Below, one piece after another: positions 1 to 11,622 of a DNA stretch of 64,000 bases. Numbering within the stretch: position 1 is the stretch's first letter; every line of letters starts with the position of its first letter. Below the pieces are notes generated by a model that was not told the origin of the DNA, ran no database searches, and saw only the letters and a list, made by a program, of their open reading frames with translations. The stretch comes from Bolinopsis microptera (Eukaryota > Ctenophora > Tentaculata > Lobata > Bolinopsidae), in the NCBI RefSeq assembly GCF_026151205.1, contig NC_087075.1, positions 990,501 through 1,054,500 of the forward strand, in the 5' to 3' direction. The translations under genes and the position numbers were made by a program.

Positions 1-182
1 AACAATAGGACTGCTTTAGTTTCACATGCATTCTATCAGGAGAAGATCAGCAACCATATTTCAAGCTTCTAGAGACGTAGATTAAATTGTTACTATAACA
101 TAATGGATTTAAGAATTTCATGATAATTAATAATTAATATATATAATATAATATTATTACTTTTTCTCTGAAGTAACCTGAC

Positions 183-629
183 CTCTCGGTGTGTTGAAGG
201 ATCTGCTAAGGCTCTCATACCAAGATAATCTATAGCAGATGTCACCCCCAGCATGGGAAGATGCCCCATAAGGTTTATTAAAGATATTCCAAGGTATGTT
301 CCATCTAAAGCATTCACACTTATGTGACCTGAGATAACACCAACAAAGAAACCTCTTGTCTGTGAACAAATATTATGTTAGTAATGCAAATATTTAAATA
401 CTAAATGATTTCAGCTTACACAATTTCTGGAAATAACTTTCAAGTAAAATTCATAATTTTCAGACCATATGGTAATCGATCAGAATTTATGCATTATTCT
501 TATTTTGTAACGAGTTAAAATGATGTTAATCACCTGCTGGCCGAAGAGAATGACAGCAAATACAAGTCCAAAACGTAAAATGGACATACAGCTCAAAACA
601 AATTCTTTGAACTTTTCGTTTATAGCCAT
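183..629 (-). CDS. MATE-family transporter paralogue 1, first two exons only (gene continues off the left edge)
   Basis: Two exons of a multidrug-and-toxin-extrusion (SLC47-like) antiporter. Exon 1 (629 down to 534) encodes 32 aa from an ATG in good context (AAAATGG) and ends QQ|gtgatt. Exon 2 (359 down to 183) has acceptor ttcacag and encodes 59 aa ending HRE|gtcagg. Both are phase 0. The products match exons 1 and 2 of the fuller MATE gene at 24023-35972 almost residue for residue; the base changes I compared in exon 2 are synonymous. The protein covers TM1 and TM2, and exon 2 ends just before the conserved VGxIxQR segment, which would be in exon 3 beyond the window. MATE proteins exchange protons for organic cations at plasma or vesicle membranes. 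Both exons are intact, so the copy may be functional. Family assignment rests on the better-covered paralogue. Confidence 0.8.
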
Positions 630-823
630 TTTGATCTCCTTGGAATAGAAATTAAAAATAAAATCGAATTTACACAACATTAAACACAATGAGATCTCCT
701 CAGAAGAAAATGACGACAACCTGATACAAATCTAAACTATTATAGGCTACAATATACACATAATATAACAATAACCGTATATAAAAATTCTATAAAAAAT
801 TCAATAAAAAATCTTAGAAAATT

Positions 824-1390
824 TCATAAAAACCCTTTGTCTAAATCTGATATCTTAACTATACTACAGCTTTTTATCCCTCTTTCTCCTACAATGATAA
901 TTTTAGTAACAAATAACATTGGAGATCCAAGAGCCTTTTTGGAAGGTTGGAAGGAGCTTGAGCATGAAATACTCTTATCTAAAAATGCCCTTTCCAATGG
1001 GTTCCATACACTCCTAGCACTAACATATAACATAGTTCCATCTGCTTTGTTGGCCCCTGCAGGGAGTTCTCTACCGTCTACAGGAATAAGGAGAGGTTCA
1101 GTGGTAACGTCTTTACAGCCAGCAGTTTCTGAGAGCTCTGCTAACACATCTCTCAGTGAATTGTGGCGAAGAGATACCCATTGTGGCGAAGAGATACCCA
1201 CCCCTTTTGCATATTAATGAGTGTTTTATTGAGTTGTCACTTCCACATACACATTTTCTTGGAGCATCTTTTATTCCAAAGGGCTAGGGCGTCATTGAAT
1301 TCTTGCTCGTTGAGACAGAATCGAAAAGATTTGAGCGGGAGTGATGAAAGCCAGGAACTTGCCCCTTTCTATGATGTTTGTAGATTTAGG
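824..1390 (-). pseudogene. Decayed C-terminus of an R2-like (REL endonuclease) retrotransposon
   Basis: Reading on the minus strand gives LPLKSFRFCLNEQEFNDALA, then a zinc-finger region (disrupted here; in the sister copy at 36210-36760 it reads C-V-C-G...H-S-L-I-C). RHNSLRD and WNPLERAFLD follow, and then the frame breaks. The order (CCHC finger, then a PD-(D/E)xK-like domain with RHN and an ERAF(L/F)D motif) is that of the 3' part of LINEs that use a restriction-enzyme-like endonuclease. A short local duplication (gtggcgaagagataccca, twice) disrupts the frame at 1161-1200. The same fragment is in copy B, so it predates the duplication. Confidence 0.65.
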
Positions 1391-2135
1391 AAAACAAATT
1401 TTTTTAGGAAAACAAATTTAAATTTTGGTATTTATCAATAACAATCAAAACATATCATATCATAAAAATAAGGCCGCGCGTTGGTTGACTGCCTCAGTGA
1501 AGGTGCCCTGCGCATTAACAGAACCTTATGCGGCGATCACATGATCATGAGGACCTGTGAGCGCCAAATTTAATTTAAAGTTTCTAGAAATCATACATCA
1601 CTACGAGTTACTCATGCTTTTTTAATTTTTATAGGATTTTTTTATTTCATTCATTCATACTTATTCGGTTTAAAGCTGTATATTTAGAACTCGCTATTGT
1701 TCAAACTATGAAAGCAGAACGTAGATAATGGACAATATACCTACCAGGACGCACGCACTACCAGGACGCACGCCGAGTTGGACTCGTCGACAGTCCTGAT
1801 ATATATGGAACAAATATATATATGGAACAAATATTTTACGAGTATCACCCGTTAATATGACGTAAGATCTAATTGCAATTTTTGGGTTTCATTCAGGAAA
1901 ACTCTATCCTTCAAAAACTCTATCATTGAAAAACTCCTTGAAAAACTCTATCCTATATTTTCCATGTGTAAAATAATGAATGGAGTATTTGAACCAGACT
2001 TCCTATTGTAGAATAGAAGTGGAGGCCGATATATGTGAAAACTGGCCACAGGCCTAAATATTACATATCAATCAATTACAATTCATTAATGTTACCAATA
2101 TTAAAAACTATCCAAAATATCTTAGAAAGTATTCT

Positions 2136-2808
2136 CTAACCAAAGGGCTCAATATTTAAATCTAAATATTCAATATTGTCTGGTTTATATCGCAACTTGG
2201 GCCCTCTGTCCTCCCTTATTGAAATAACTGTTGTCTTTAATACCTCAAAGCGCAAGCGCTTTCTAAGATATGTAACTGAGTCCGAATAACGCTGACCCGT
2301 TGGAGATTCCATCTTTTGTGCCAGCTTTTTAATCAAGCGTTGCGCTTCGACTCCCATGCCTCCTGTTGTGGAGAAAACTAAAGGTGTAAAGGTAGCTTTT
2401 TCCACTTCTAGGACCCTTGCATTATATGCTCTTTTCTTCTCAGTCTCGTGAGCCAAATACATCATAGGAATTGGTTTAGCTGCGTTGGTTGGAGCAGGAG
2501 CGTGAAACACTCTTACATCAAAAAATGCTCTTTCTAACGCATTCCAAACTGATCTTGCTGATATAACTAGTCGGGCTTGATCTCCAGTTACTGTACCTCG
2601 CGTGGTAACTGCATGCCGCTGACTGGAAGAAGAGGGGCTCTGTCTGAACGTCTTTGCATTTGACTGTCCGCATGATATTAGCTATTGTATCTCGAAGTGA
2701 GTTATGCCTCAAGGTCACATAACCCCCAAGTTTACACGTGAGGGCATGGTTTGCGGAGTAGGAATCACCACAAGTACAAAGTTTTGGACAATCTTTCAGC
2801 TTCAACAC
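2136..2808 (-). pseudogene. R2-like (REL) retrotransposon C-terminus, frameshifted
   Basis: Two overlapping minus-strand frames form one degraded protein end. The first (2808-2518) has a finger C-T-C-G...H-A-L-T-C-K-L-G-G followed by RHNSLRD and a CKDVQTEP segment. The second (from about 2555 down to 2136) has ALERAFFDVRVFHAPAPTN, then EKKRAYNARVLEVEKATFTP, LVFSTTGGMG and a final RLRFEVLKTTVISIRE segment. A frameshift separates them near 2600-2640. The family is a different subfamily member from the fragment at 824-1390. It is dead as it stands. Confidence 0.7.
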
Positions 2809-2917
2809 GAAAAACGATATTATATATAAATGTGTATTCTAGTTAAATATATTTAAATATATTGGTAGCAGTGGATAATTTTCTTTACCTGTGTATTGTG
2901 CTCTGCCAATTACATCA

Positions 2918-4609
2918 TTCTAGATAGTAAATTAAACTTCAAAAGCCATGTAGATTATATTATTAGGAAGGTCATGAAGAGAATTGGTGCCATGTATAGA
3001 AGTAAAGCACTGCTACCCATTAAATATAGGAAAATGTTTGCCAATGCACTCATGTTGCCACAATTCGATTATTTAGACACGATCTATTGTAGAGCTGGCA
3101 AGACAAAACTTGCTGAACTTGACACTCTGTACAAAAAGGTAGCCAAAATAGCTCTCAACGTTCCAAAAACAGAGAGCAGCCTTAATGTTTATAGAGACAT
3201 GAAATGGTTACCACTCCATCTTAGACGACAACTCCATCTGTCAAATTATATGTTTAGAATCATCCATGACAATTGTCCTACAAACTTTATGAACAAATTT
3301 AGTTACATATCAGGAGGTAGTAGGAGCGGCGAAAGCTGCAACCTTTATGTCAATAGATCAACATCACATAAAAACTTTCAATACTTGGGGGCAAAATGTT
3401 GGAATAATGTTCCAACAGATCTACGAAATCTGCCCGATGTTAAAAGCTTTAGTGATTCGTATAAGAAACAGCTACTATCATCTATAACAACAGACCCTAA
3501 TTATACCGTCGACAATTCATATGACAAATTTTACACTGCAATCATAGTTGCCGATAACTAAGTAACTTCTAATTCTTTTAAATCTGAGGCATATATAATT
3601 GATGTATCGAAAAGATATTCCCTTTTTTACCACCTTACCATTCTGATTGATTTTGCACATGACTGACATGTTTTAACTGGAGAAGGGGTTCCCACAGTGG
3701 TAGTTTTATAAACCACTTTTAATTTATTGACCTATTATACTTAGTGGTAGTTTTATAGACCACATTTAATTTATTAACTTATCATACTTAGTATTTTTTT
3801 TTGGTGACTGTATCACCCAGTTTTAACATTTGATAATTGTACAGTTTATTGACGACACATTGACTGAATGTTATTTTATATTCTAATTTATATTCTAGAT
3901 ATTTTATTTATTTTACAACAGACGACAACTTCCTGTTTTTTCTTCTATATTAGTTACTCATATCTCTTGTACAGACTTTTTTACAAGGACATTGACAAAT
4001 GATACTCACATTAGGCATTCATTATTGCATCTAAATTATTTCACTTGCATTAGGCTTAGAAATTTATTCTCTGGTCAACAGATTTCAAATGTTTAATTAA
4101 TTTGTAGTATGACAGTAAGGTATATAAGAAGTTATTTAATTTTGCTTGGGCTATTATATTGACTAGGTATTGAGGTTTAATGATGATATGGAATTTGAAT
4201 TCTATATAAATTTACACTATGTGGTTGGGGCATTTTGCATAGTAAATATGGTTACTACTCATATATATCATATTATTTGATTGGTATTCGATTTCTGATT
4301 ATTTCTCTAGGAATATGATTATTATATCTCAATTTGGCTTTAGGTAGGGTGCCCCGCTAAAAGAACTGGATTCTTCCAGGAAGCATCCCGTGCACAGAGC
4401 TTGGTCTACATATATATTAAATTATTAACCATTCATTCTGTATGTGCACGAAAATTTATTTCAATATCTCAATTTGGCTTTAGGTAGGGTGCCCCGCTAA
4501 AAGAACTGGATTCTTCCAGGAAGCATCCCGTGCACAGAGCTTGGTCTCCATATATATTAAATTATTAACCATTCATTCTGTATGTGCACGAAAATTTATT
4601 TCAATCAAA
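2918..4609 (+). mobile_element. 5'-truncated CR1/L2-like LINE flanked by a 6-bp target duplication
   Basis: An open frame (about 2919-3561) encodes the C-terminal part of a non-LTR reverse transcriptase. It starts at an ILDSKLNFKSHVDYI segment that follows the catalytic palm, and ends with the typical NNVPTDLRNLPDVKSF tail (AKCWNNVP motif). The palm with the YADD box is absent, so the element was truncated on insertion. It is followed by a long AT-rich 3' UTR. The element is bounded by acatca at 2912-2917 and 4610-4615, and the uninterrupted target is at 49144. A 140-bp tandem duplication lies at its 3' end (4326-4605). Confidence 0.8.
4326..4605 (+). repeat. 140-bp tandem duplication at the LINE 3' end
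   Basis: Two near-identical 140-bp units (4326-4465 and 4466-4605), each starting ATCTCAATTTGGC and ending AATTTATTTCAAT, differ at about one base (tctaca versus tctcca). The repeat ends exactly at the 3' end of the LINE, so it is likely part of the element's 3' tail rather than a later event. Confidence 0.9.
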
Positions 4610-4850
4610 ACATCACTTGATTTAATTGAATGTATCAATCGAGCGCTGTAATATGGGCGCAATTAGATTTTGACCGCGGTCTGTGTGCATGCTTATACGT
4701 TTTTGTTTTGTGAGTAAGCTATGGGATTGTGAAAGTAAGCTATACCAATGTGTTTTTTACAATTAAAATATTTTAAATCAAAAACAAAATTTTATTTTAT
4801 CATTTATACCCACAATCGATTCATATTTAGTTCAAATATTTAAAGTCAAA

Positions 4851-4950
4851 NNNNNNNNNNNNNNNNNNNNNNNNNNNNNNNNNNNNNNNNNNNNNNNNNN
4901 NNNNNNNNNNNNNNNNNNNNNNNNNNNNNNNNNNNNNNNNNNNNNNNNNN
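4851..4950. other. Assembly gap (100 N)
   Basis: Exactly 100 N, a conventional scaffold gap of unknown true length. It truncates the dispersed repeat that ends at 4850. Confidence 0.99.
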
Positions 4951-5339
4951 TTTCGTAAGGTGTTGACAGATTTGAACACTGGATGTTCCGATTAAATGTC
5001 TTATAATTACAGGTGTACGCCACAGAGGGGCCCAAATTGATTCAATTACAGTGATATTTACAAACATATATTACAATGTTATTATGGTGTATCATGTTAC
5101 CAATGAATTTGGTACCTTTCCTAATAACAATATGACGTGTACATTGCACAGTTATGTTTTCACCTACTGTCCACTCTTGTAACTGTCATAACCATTTGCA
5201 GTTATGTAATAATATCTTGTTGCATAGAGGAATAATGCTACATCTATTGTTTAAGGCTGAGTTAATCAGTTGAATCTGGTTAGACTGATGGTAGCCAGCT
5301 GATTTTATTTAATTTCACCATCACACTGATCTAAAAATC

Positions 5340-5553
5340 TCCACTACGGTAACCCTGAGTCACTCTGTATGGAAGCGCTATACTAGCAGTAGGGGGGGGG
5401 GGGGGCTAGTCCTACGAGTCACAGAGTGAGTATAACCAGCCGAAGCTGTACCAACTCATACCTTGGTAACTGATCGACTGGCTCCCGACCGGATTCGAAC
5501 CTGGGTCTTCTGCTTGGGAGGCAATTGTGTTACCGCTACACCACCCGGCCGAC
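5340..5553 (-). mobile_element. tRNA-derived SINE or tRNA-like element
   Basis: On the minus strand the head (5553 to about 5482) has a pol III A box (TGGTGTAGCGG) and a perfect B box (GGTTCGAATCC), with a CCC anticodon-like triplet in a tRNA-Gly-like loop. The 5' and 3' acceptor strands do not pair over seven bases and the T stem has mismatches, so a working tRNA is unlikely. About 140 bp of unrelated tail follows, with a G run (5391-5405) inside. Confidence 0.6.
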
Positions 5554-5649
5554 AAATTATTATTGATTATGTGACATTACCATATAAGGAAATTGGGTAA
5601 ATGGTGCCCCATTTTTAGGTGATACAGCGGGGCCATATTATATACTACT

Positions 5650-6086
5650 GGGGGCTAGTAATAATAGGGGCTAGTAGTTCGGGGGGGGGGGGGGGGGGGG
5701 CTAGTAATAATAGGGGCTAGTAGTTCGGGGGGGGGGGGGGGCTAGTAATAATAGGGGCTAGTAGTTCGGGGGGGGGGGGGGGGGCTAGTAATAATAGGGG
5801 CTAGTAGTTCGGGGGGGGGGGGGGGGGCTAGTAATAATAGGGGCTAGTAGTTCGGGGGGGGGGGGGGGGGCTAGTAATAATAGGGGCTAGTAGTTCGGGG
5901 GGGGGGGGGGGGGCTAGTAATAATAGGGGCTAGTAGTTCGGGGGGGGGGGGGGGGGGGGGGCTAGTAATAATAGGGGCTAGTAGTTCGGGGGGGGGGGGG
6001 CTAGTAATAATAGGGGCTAGTAGTTCGGGGGGGGGGGGGGGGGGGGGGGGCTAGTAGTTCGGGGGGGGGGGGGGGGGGGGGGGCTA
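5650..6086 (+). repeat. G-run minisatellite with TAGTAATAATAGGGGCTAGT units
   Basis: About nine units, each made of a G run of roughly 12-24 bases followed by ctagtaataatagg and ggctagtagttc. Only the length of the G run varies, consistent with slippage. Each G run could form G-quadruplex. No gene is present. Confidence 0.95.
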
Positions 6087-6089
6087 GAC

Positions 6090-9000
6090 ATTGCAGACAG
6101 GTATCCTGGTCTGATAAGTCGTAATTTTTGATATATTGTGATTTAATATGTCAGTTACAGGGAGTAGCTACCAAAACAACGTGTTGGCCAATTCTCAGAA
6201 TAAAAGGGCGGCTGAAAAGCGTTGCCAAACCGAGGCGGTTTTAAAATTCTTTTTGAGAAACTATTAATTTTAGTCTGTTCTATCCTCCTCCTCGTGACTG
6301 TCCAGCCATGACTCCTATTATATCCACTCAGCCATTGTTTATGGATCTTATTCATACTGATGCCAGGGATATATATATTAAAATACTGCACTGAACCAGA
6401 ATAATTGGCCATGACGTTCCACCCAATAAATCCAACTATTATTGTCCAACAGAAAGGAGTAGTACTACTGTTATATATAAAGCAGCTGTCACAAGATCCG
6501 TATTCTGTTAATTCTCAATACAATGGCTTATTTTGGGAGTAACTTTGGTTAGAGGAGAACTCATACCTTGTTCTGGAGTATCAGTCATTGCTGTAAAAAT
6601 AATTAGCATATTTAACCTTGCGTCATGGACGGCTAATCGCTTTGTTTTGAAGAAATGCACTACAAGGCTTTGTTTTGAAGAGATTGACAGTTATGTCCAG
6701 GATTTTAATATCGCACAAAATTCTCCCCCGCAATGTTATTAGTTGCATTGTGTGGTGGGATGGAGATATTCTACAAATTAGAAATAGAAGAGTGACAATA
6801 AGATATTGTTATTATTTAATTTCACGGCTTTTTTCGAACCAGTCTAGGAAATTGCAGTTTGCGTCTCCTAGTTTTGCCTTTTGACAATTAAAAGGAGGAA
6901 TTGTCTATAGGCTTTTGTTTTCCGATTATAAGCAAAGAATAATTACTATTGATCGATAAAAGCCGATTCCCAAATTCTATTTTCTGTAACCAGTTCTACT
7001 GTTTGGTTATTGGTCGAGGAAGTGGTTGAGGAGGAATCCTTCGACAAACACAGTATTCATTTTGTAAGTAGCGAGTCGTAACTCAGAAACGTACCTTATC
7101 TGAGTTACATAAGATTATATCCATGAGTTTTAATTAATAAAGCCTTTTATCACTCTTTTGAGGAGATCATGAGAATGCTATGTCTCAGCCAGATAACCAG
7201 ATAAGAAAATCCTAGAACAGATTGATATCTTGTTTAGTTATTTGCCTGTTCCTATAACGAATAGCCCGCTGACCTTTAAATTTAATATCTTAATTTCCTA
7301 TGACAAACCAATCTTATAAATCAATGACTTTAGATAAATAGAATATTATTTATAAATAAATAGAATGATTCATGATCCCTTACTCTTCCCTTTATAATTG
7401 AACTCTTGGTCATGATTGGTGAGCGTGCGTCAAGTTGGTTCGGAGCGTGCGTCAAGTTGGTTCGGAGCCTACTTGTGGACTTTACTTCTTAGCCGGAAAT
7501 ATCCGTTCCGTTAGTCAGAATGATGTCCGAATAATATTTACATAAGTAATTTGCCGATCAGTTTGCTTGCAAGGTAACATCTAATATTATAATTAGTATC
7601 TAGTAGCATTAGTCCTTGTTAAATTTAATAATTGTCCAATACTAAATGATATGGTGGTTAAGCAAATAATAAGTTCAGAAATCTGTGCCATCATTTCTCC
7701 TCGTGGGCTTCCAATATCAATACACTGGAGATGTATTCCTGCAACAATCCAACATAATGAAGATATCTCTGCTAACATTGATTTTCCCTGAGCGTGATAC
7801 CAATATGTTCATTCTCACAACAAACCTGCTAAATAAAACGGTTGCGCATGGCCGGCACCTGATTCAACAACAATTTACCATTAAGTGTTTAAGCAATCTG
7901 GATCGTGCCGGGGCTTCCTCTCATTATCGCACGACGCTGGATCAGGTTCTCTTCTCTTCCACCATCAACTTCCTCTTGAGGTTTTGTCATGACCCACGTG
8001 ACCACCACGTGACCATAAATACAACCGGTTTAACTCCTTCCAGCTAGTTTCTCGACTGCAGGCGTCAGCCAAAGTGCCGATATACTATTTCCTGCCAGCT
8101 TAACCGGCTAATTTCTTCCTCGATAATACCAGATCTTGCTTTACGATTCGTCCAAGAAGCTCATTTTCATGTCAAAGAGGGCGTGCTTCGACCTGTCAGA
8201 AATTACTGTAGATTAATGGACGAATATATATAAGATATAGAATAATTAATTCTATATCAGTTTAGTTCGGATACTAATTCTGGATCCCTTTATCCTTGGG
8301 CGGTTAATGGATGAAGAAGCTGCTGTACTAGCGAGCCTGAGGTTTAATTCTGACACTAATGCAGGTGGTAATAGCAGGTGGACTGTCTGAATGCCAGGAC
8401 ATATTAGACCCTGCATGGTTATATTGGGGCTAGGTAATGTCTTACTCGGTATTTTCCATCTTGCCTGGGATGGGCTATTATTCACATTGTGTGGATGTAT
8501 TAGGTTTAGATTGTCGCTGCCCCAGGTTGAGTTAAATCCGGGTAACAGACTGACTGGTACCGCGATTAAGCTTTGTTAGGATGACCAGTGGCGTGACGTC
8601 ACGCGATCACGCGCACGCGTGACGTCACGTTATATCACCGCGCTATAAGTATAAGTCAGAACACTTTACCAAGGAAGAGATCATTCACAGTTTGTTGACC
8701 AATCTGCTCAGCCAGAATTGTAGACCATATCTGTACAGGGACTAGCCAGGGACTGATCCTTTCCACGATCTGCTCTCCTAGGTTTATCTAAACCTCCCAT
8801 GTTACTTTATCATGTCATAAGTCGAGTCTATGCTAAGTCTATCCTAAGGGACATAACATTTGACAAATAACGTTACATGCTCATATTTTATCAGCTTGCT
8901 ATATTAGCAATAGCATATTCACCTCATGATTAGTTGTCAAATTCAGAGATTAATTGCCGAATTTATCAGCTCTGTATCGATCAGGTCAGGCACGTAGCCT

Positions 9001-9640
9001 GGATCAGGTTATCTTTTGTCATTCCTTCACTGTGGTCATTGTCCAGTATCAGAAGGAGACATCATTCCATTTTCACTGGTGTACGAGTTTGTTAAGTTCT
9101 TTTGTTCCATTCTCGACCTTTTGATTGATCGATTTTAGCATGGTATTGCGAGAGATCAAAATGATCATTAGTTCAAAATTTCAACACAGCCGGTTCAGCA
9201 TAAATACTGTATCTCTAAATATTTATAAATACTTAGAGATTTGGGTCATGCTCATGACATTATAAATGTGCATTGTACTTCATGAGTACCTTTATACCTG
9301 CTACAAGTACAATGCACAATGGAGATTACAGATCTCTTACAAAAAGGGTGACATAAACTCATAAAGAATGCCCCAGGAATGTCAATTGTGTTGCTGCCGG
9401 AAAGATTTTAGAATTTTTTGAAATTGTAGCTCCTCAGCCACATAGTCATACGTAGTAATAATATATAGTATTGTCCATTCAGCACTCAGTTATTTGAAAT
9501 ATTGCCATTTGTTTCTTTGAAGCTAGCGTACTTAACAATATTTTTACCGTAAACAGATTAAACAACAATTTGCAAGATCACGGTGTAGTGTACCCCGCCC
9601 CCGCCCCCCCCCCCCTCTCCACGTAATGCAGTTTCCTCCC
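6090..9640. other. Mostly non-coding stretch with CRE-type palindromes
   Basis: No convincing gene was found. Short open frames at 6155-6412, 7685-8047 and 8252-8579 lack splice context or family resemblance. A direct repeat of gtgcgtcaagttggttcgga occurs at 7427-7467. At 8592-8629 two TGACGTCA palindromes flank a CGCGATCACGCGCACGCG core. A short frame at about 8646-8747 (KSEHFTKEEIIHSLLTNLL) looks protein-like, but I could not join it to other exons. Confidence 0.5.
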
Positions 9641-9643
9641 CAG

Positions 9644-10062
9644 CCTAATGATTAACCGAGATTACCAGTCCAGTGCAGAAATACTGCACCTACTAGCAGG
9701 AAGTAAGGTATCTCTCATTAAGAGATAAGTGAGCCGCGTCAATCCCGGGTGGTAATCACTGTGTTCACCTCGTCACTGTGTTCACCTCGTTGTAGTTCAA
9801 TCGGTTTGTCATTTGTCATTTCACATCATTCAACTTTCGGAATCAGCAAATTTCTGGAAAAATCTAATGATTTCACTTCTTTAATGCTCGAATCATAACA
9901 AATCCTTTATATTTTTCAGATGGACAAAACACCAAATTTCTCGGCTCACTGAAAAACTTCATACTAAAGACAAACCTTGCATCAGCTACATACAATGCAC
10001 CATATTCAAAATTTGACAAAATTATCGGCAAAGTTAGAAGAGAGCAGGAGCCGGTATCATAG
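9644..10062 (+). CDS. Unrecognised small gene or gene 3' end, two exons
   Basis: Exon 9644-9702 has a strong acceptor (tttcctccccag) and a strong donor (GGAA|gtaagg). Exon 9920-10062 has acceptor atatttttcag and ends in TAG. The split codon A|AT keeps the frame open across the junction. The protein reads MINRDYQSSAEILHLLAGN and continues for 46 residues through KFLGSLKNFILK and SKFDKIIGKVRREQEPVS to the stop, giving about 65 aa if the ATG at 9648 is used. I do not recognise the family. It has no signal peptide or membrane segment and is rich in K and S. The first exon begins with one base of a split codon, so coding exons further upstream are possible, but none was found convincingly between 8.6 and 9.6 kb. 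Confidence 0.5.
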
Positions 10063-10282
10063 TTAGAGCTGGTGTTGTTAACGCGCCCCCCCTAGTAGTA
10101 CTAGTTGTAGTGTTTAGAGGCAGGTCAGTAGCGGGAGGGAGCCAAATAATGAACCGTTTTCAATTCATTTAGCTTACTCTAGTACTGTAGTAGTAATTTA
10201 GCTGGGGACTAGTTTATCACGCGAGGGTTTGTGTCCTCGGTAAAGGGGAACCAGTGTATATTGCAACATTTGATTAGGCTTA

Positions 10283-10418
10283 GGGGCCATCTACTTAGGA
10301 CGTCCGGACAGGGGGGGGGGGGGGGGGTGGTTTCTGAAAATCCGGACACACCCGGACAGGGGGAGGGGGGTGGTCTGAAAATCTGCGATTTTGGCGGCCG
10401 TCCTAAGTAGATGGCCCC
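10283..10418. mobile_element. 136-bp MITE, PIF/Harbinger-like (TTA target duplication)
   Basis: Terminal inverted repeats GGGGCCATCTACTTAGGACG and its reverse complement bound a G-rich core. TTA flanks both sides (10280-10282 and 10419-10421). A three-base TWA target duplication and GGG-starting termini are the pattern of PIF/Harbinger elements. It is non-coding. Confidence 0.8.
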
Positions 10419-10775
10419 TTATTTTTGGTTTGGGGAAGAGAGGACACATTTCTAGTTGGATAAAGTGCTATATTTTTTCTATATTTCAGCAAGTTAAATA
10501 GAACTCAAATTGCTGGATAATTGTTTAACTCTGCTATCTAACTACTACCTACTACTAACTATCAGACCGGATATGAATCAAACAGTTCTTCTCTTAATTC
10601 TATAAAATCTGGTAAATTTCTTCCAATTATGAAATTTATAAACAAGTTCCAGCATTTAATTGTATAAGTAGGGCGCTGTTACCGGCCCATTACAGCTCGA
10701 TAGGTCACTTTATTTCCGCCCTTTTGTTTCCGGCTATCTCCTGCCTCATTTTCAGTTCTATTTCGCTGATTCAGT

Positions 10776-11123
10776 TCCAATACCAGTTACTTGGTTACTA
10801 GTTACTACTTGGTATTAGAGTTACAGGCGTCAGAAGTTAATAACAATACCAGTTACTTGGTTACTAGTTACTACTTGGTAGTAGAGTTAGATGCGTCAGA
10901 AGTTAATAACAATACCAGTTACTTGGTTACTAGTTACTACTTGGTATTAGAGTTACAGGCGTCAGAAGTTAATAACAATACCAGTTACTTGGTTACTTGG
11001 TTACTAGTTACTACTTGGTAGTAGAGTTAGATGCGTCAGAAGTTAATAACAATACCAGTTACTTGGTTACTTGGTTACTAGTTACTACTTGGTAGTAGAG
11101 TTAGATGCGTCAGAAGTTAATAA
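10776..11123 (+). repeat. Five-copy minisatellite, unit about 64-74 bp
   Basis: Repeats of caataccagttacttggtt, actagttactacttggta and gtcagaagttaataa, with two alternating variants (tattagagttacaggcg and gtagagttagatgcg). It is incidentally open in one frame. Nothing suggests that it is translated. Confidence 0.9.
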
Positions 11124-11403
11124 TGTCTTTTACACAACCTCCACTTTCTCGTGAACAAGTTAACTTAAACTGTTTAAGCGGAAGATATTTTATTCTATTT
11201 ACGAAGTATACCTTGTTACTTGACTTTGATATAATTGGCTTATACTATGGCAGTATCTGTAAACTGCATACCTTATATCGGATATAATTGTCACGGAAAT
11301 TACTTTCACGCTGAAGACCTTAGCGTGAATAATTATGTCCGTGAAAAATTTGGTCCGTGAGAAACTTGTCTGTGACAATTTTGTCCGATAAGGTAGTCAA
11401 TAA

Positions 11404-11580
11404 GTTATTTGTAGCATAAATATTAGTATAACTATAATATTTCAATATTTGTATAATATTTCAATATTTGTATAATATTTAAATATTTGTAAAATATTTC
11501 AATATTTGTAAAATATTGAAATATTTGTAAAATATTTAAATATTTGTAAAATATTGAAATATTTGTATAATATTTAACCT
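11404..11580 (+). repeat. AT-rich repeat of the word AATATTTGTAAAATATT
   Basis: About ten 16-18-bp units of aatatttgtaaaatatt and close variants, many of them palindromic. They end 12 bp before the acceptor-like site that precedes the secreted-peptide gene. The region may form part of that gene's AT-rich promoter or outron, but this is inference. Confidence 0.85.
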
Positions 11581-11622
11581 CACTTATCCCCTAGTTTAGC
11601 TCGTACAACCCATCTAACAATC

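Larger units (their letters stand above)
1..2034. repeat. Segmental duplication, copy A
   Basis: This block is repeated at 35347-37408 plus 39091-39157 with high identity. It holds MATE exons 1-2, their 5' flank, a decayed REL-endonuclease fragment and about 600 bp of upstream DNA. Copy A is uninterrupted at 1967/1968, where copy B carries an RTE-like LINE. Small differences include the number of a gaaaaactcctt unit near 1930. The left end of the duplication lies outside the window. Confidence 0.9.
2810..4850. repeat. Dispersed repeat split by a CR1-like LINE (second copy at 49030-49390)
   Basis: The flanks 2810-2917 and 4610-4850 together match the continuous sequence at 49030-49390 (for example TTGGTAGCAGTGGA and AATCGAGCGCTGTAATATGG). 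In this copy the sequence is broken at ccaattacatca by the LINE at 2918-4609. The repeat runs into the 100-N gap at 4851. No coding capacity is seen in it. Confidence 0.8.

Noticed and set aside
5482-5553. A functional tRNA-Gly (CCC) gene on the minus strand
   Set aside because: A and B boxes are present but acceptor and T stems do not pair properly; better seen as a SINE head.
6155-8579. Small frames at 6155-6412, 6533-6884, 7685-8047 and 8252-8579
   Set aside because: No recognisable domain, no coherent splice sites, overlapping frames on both strands.
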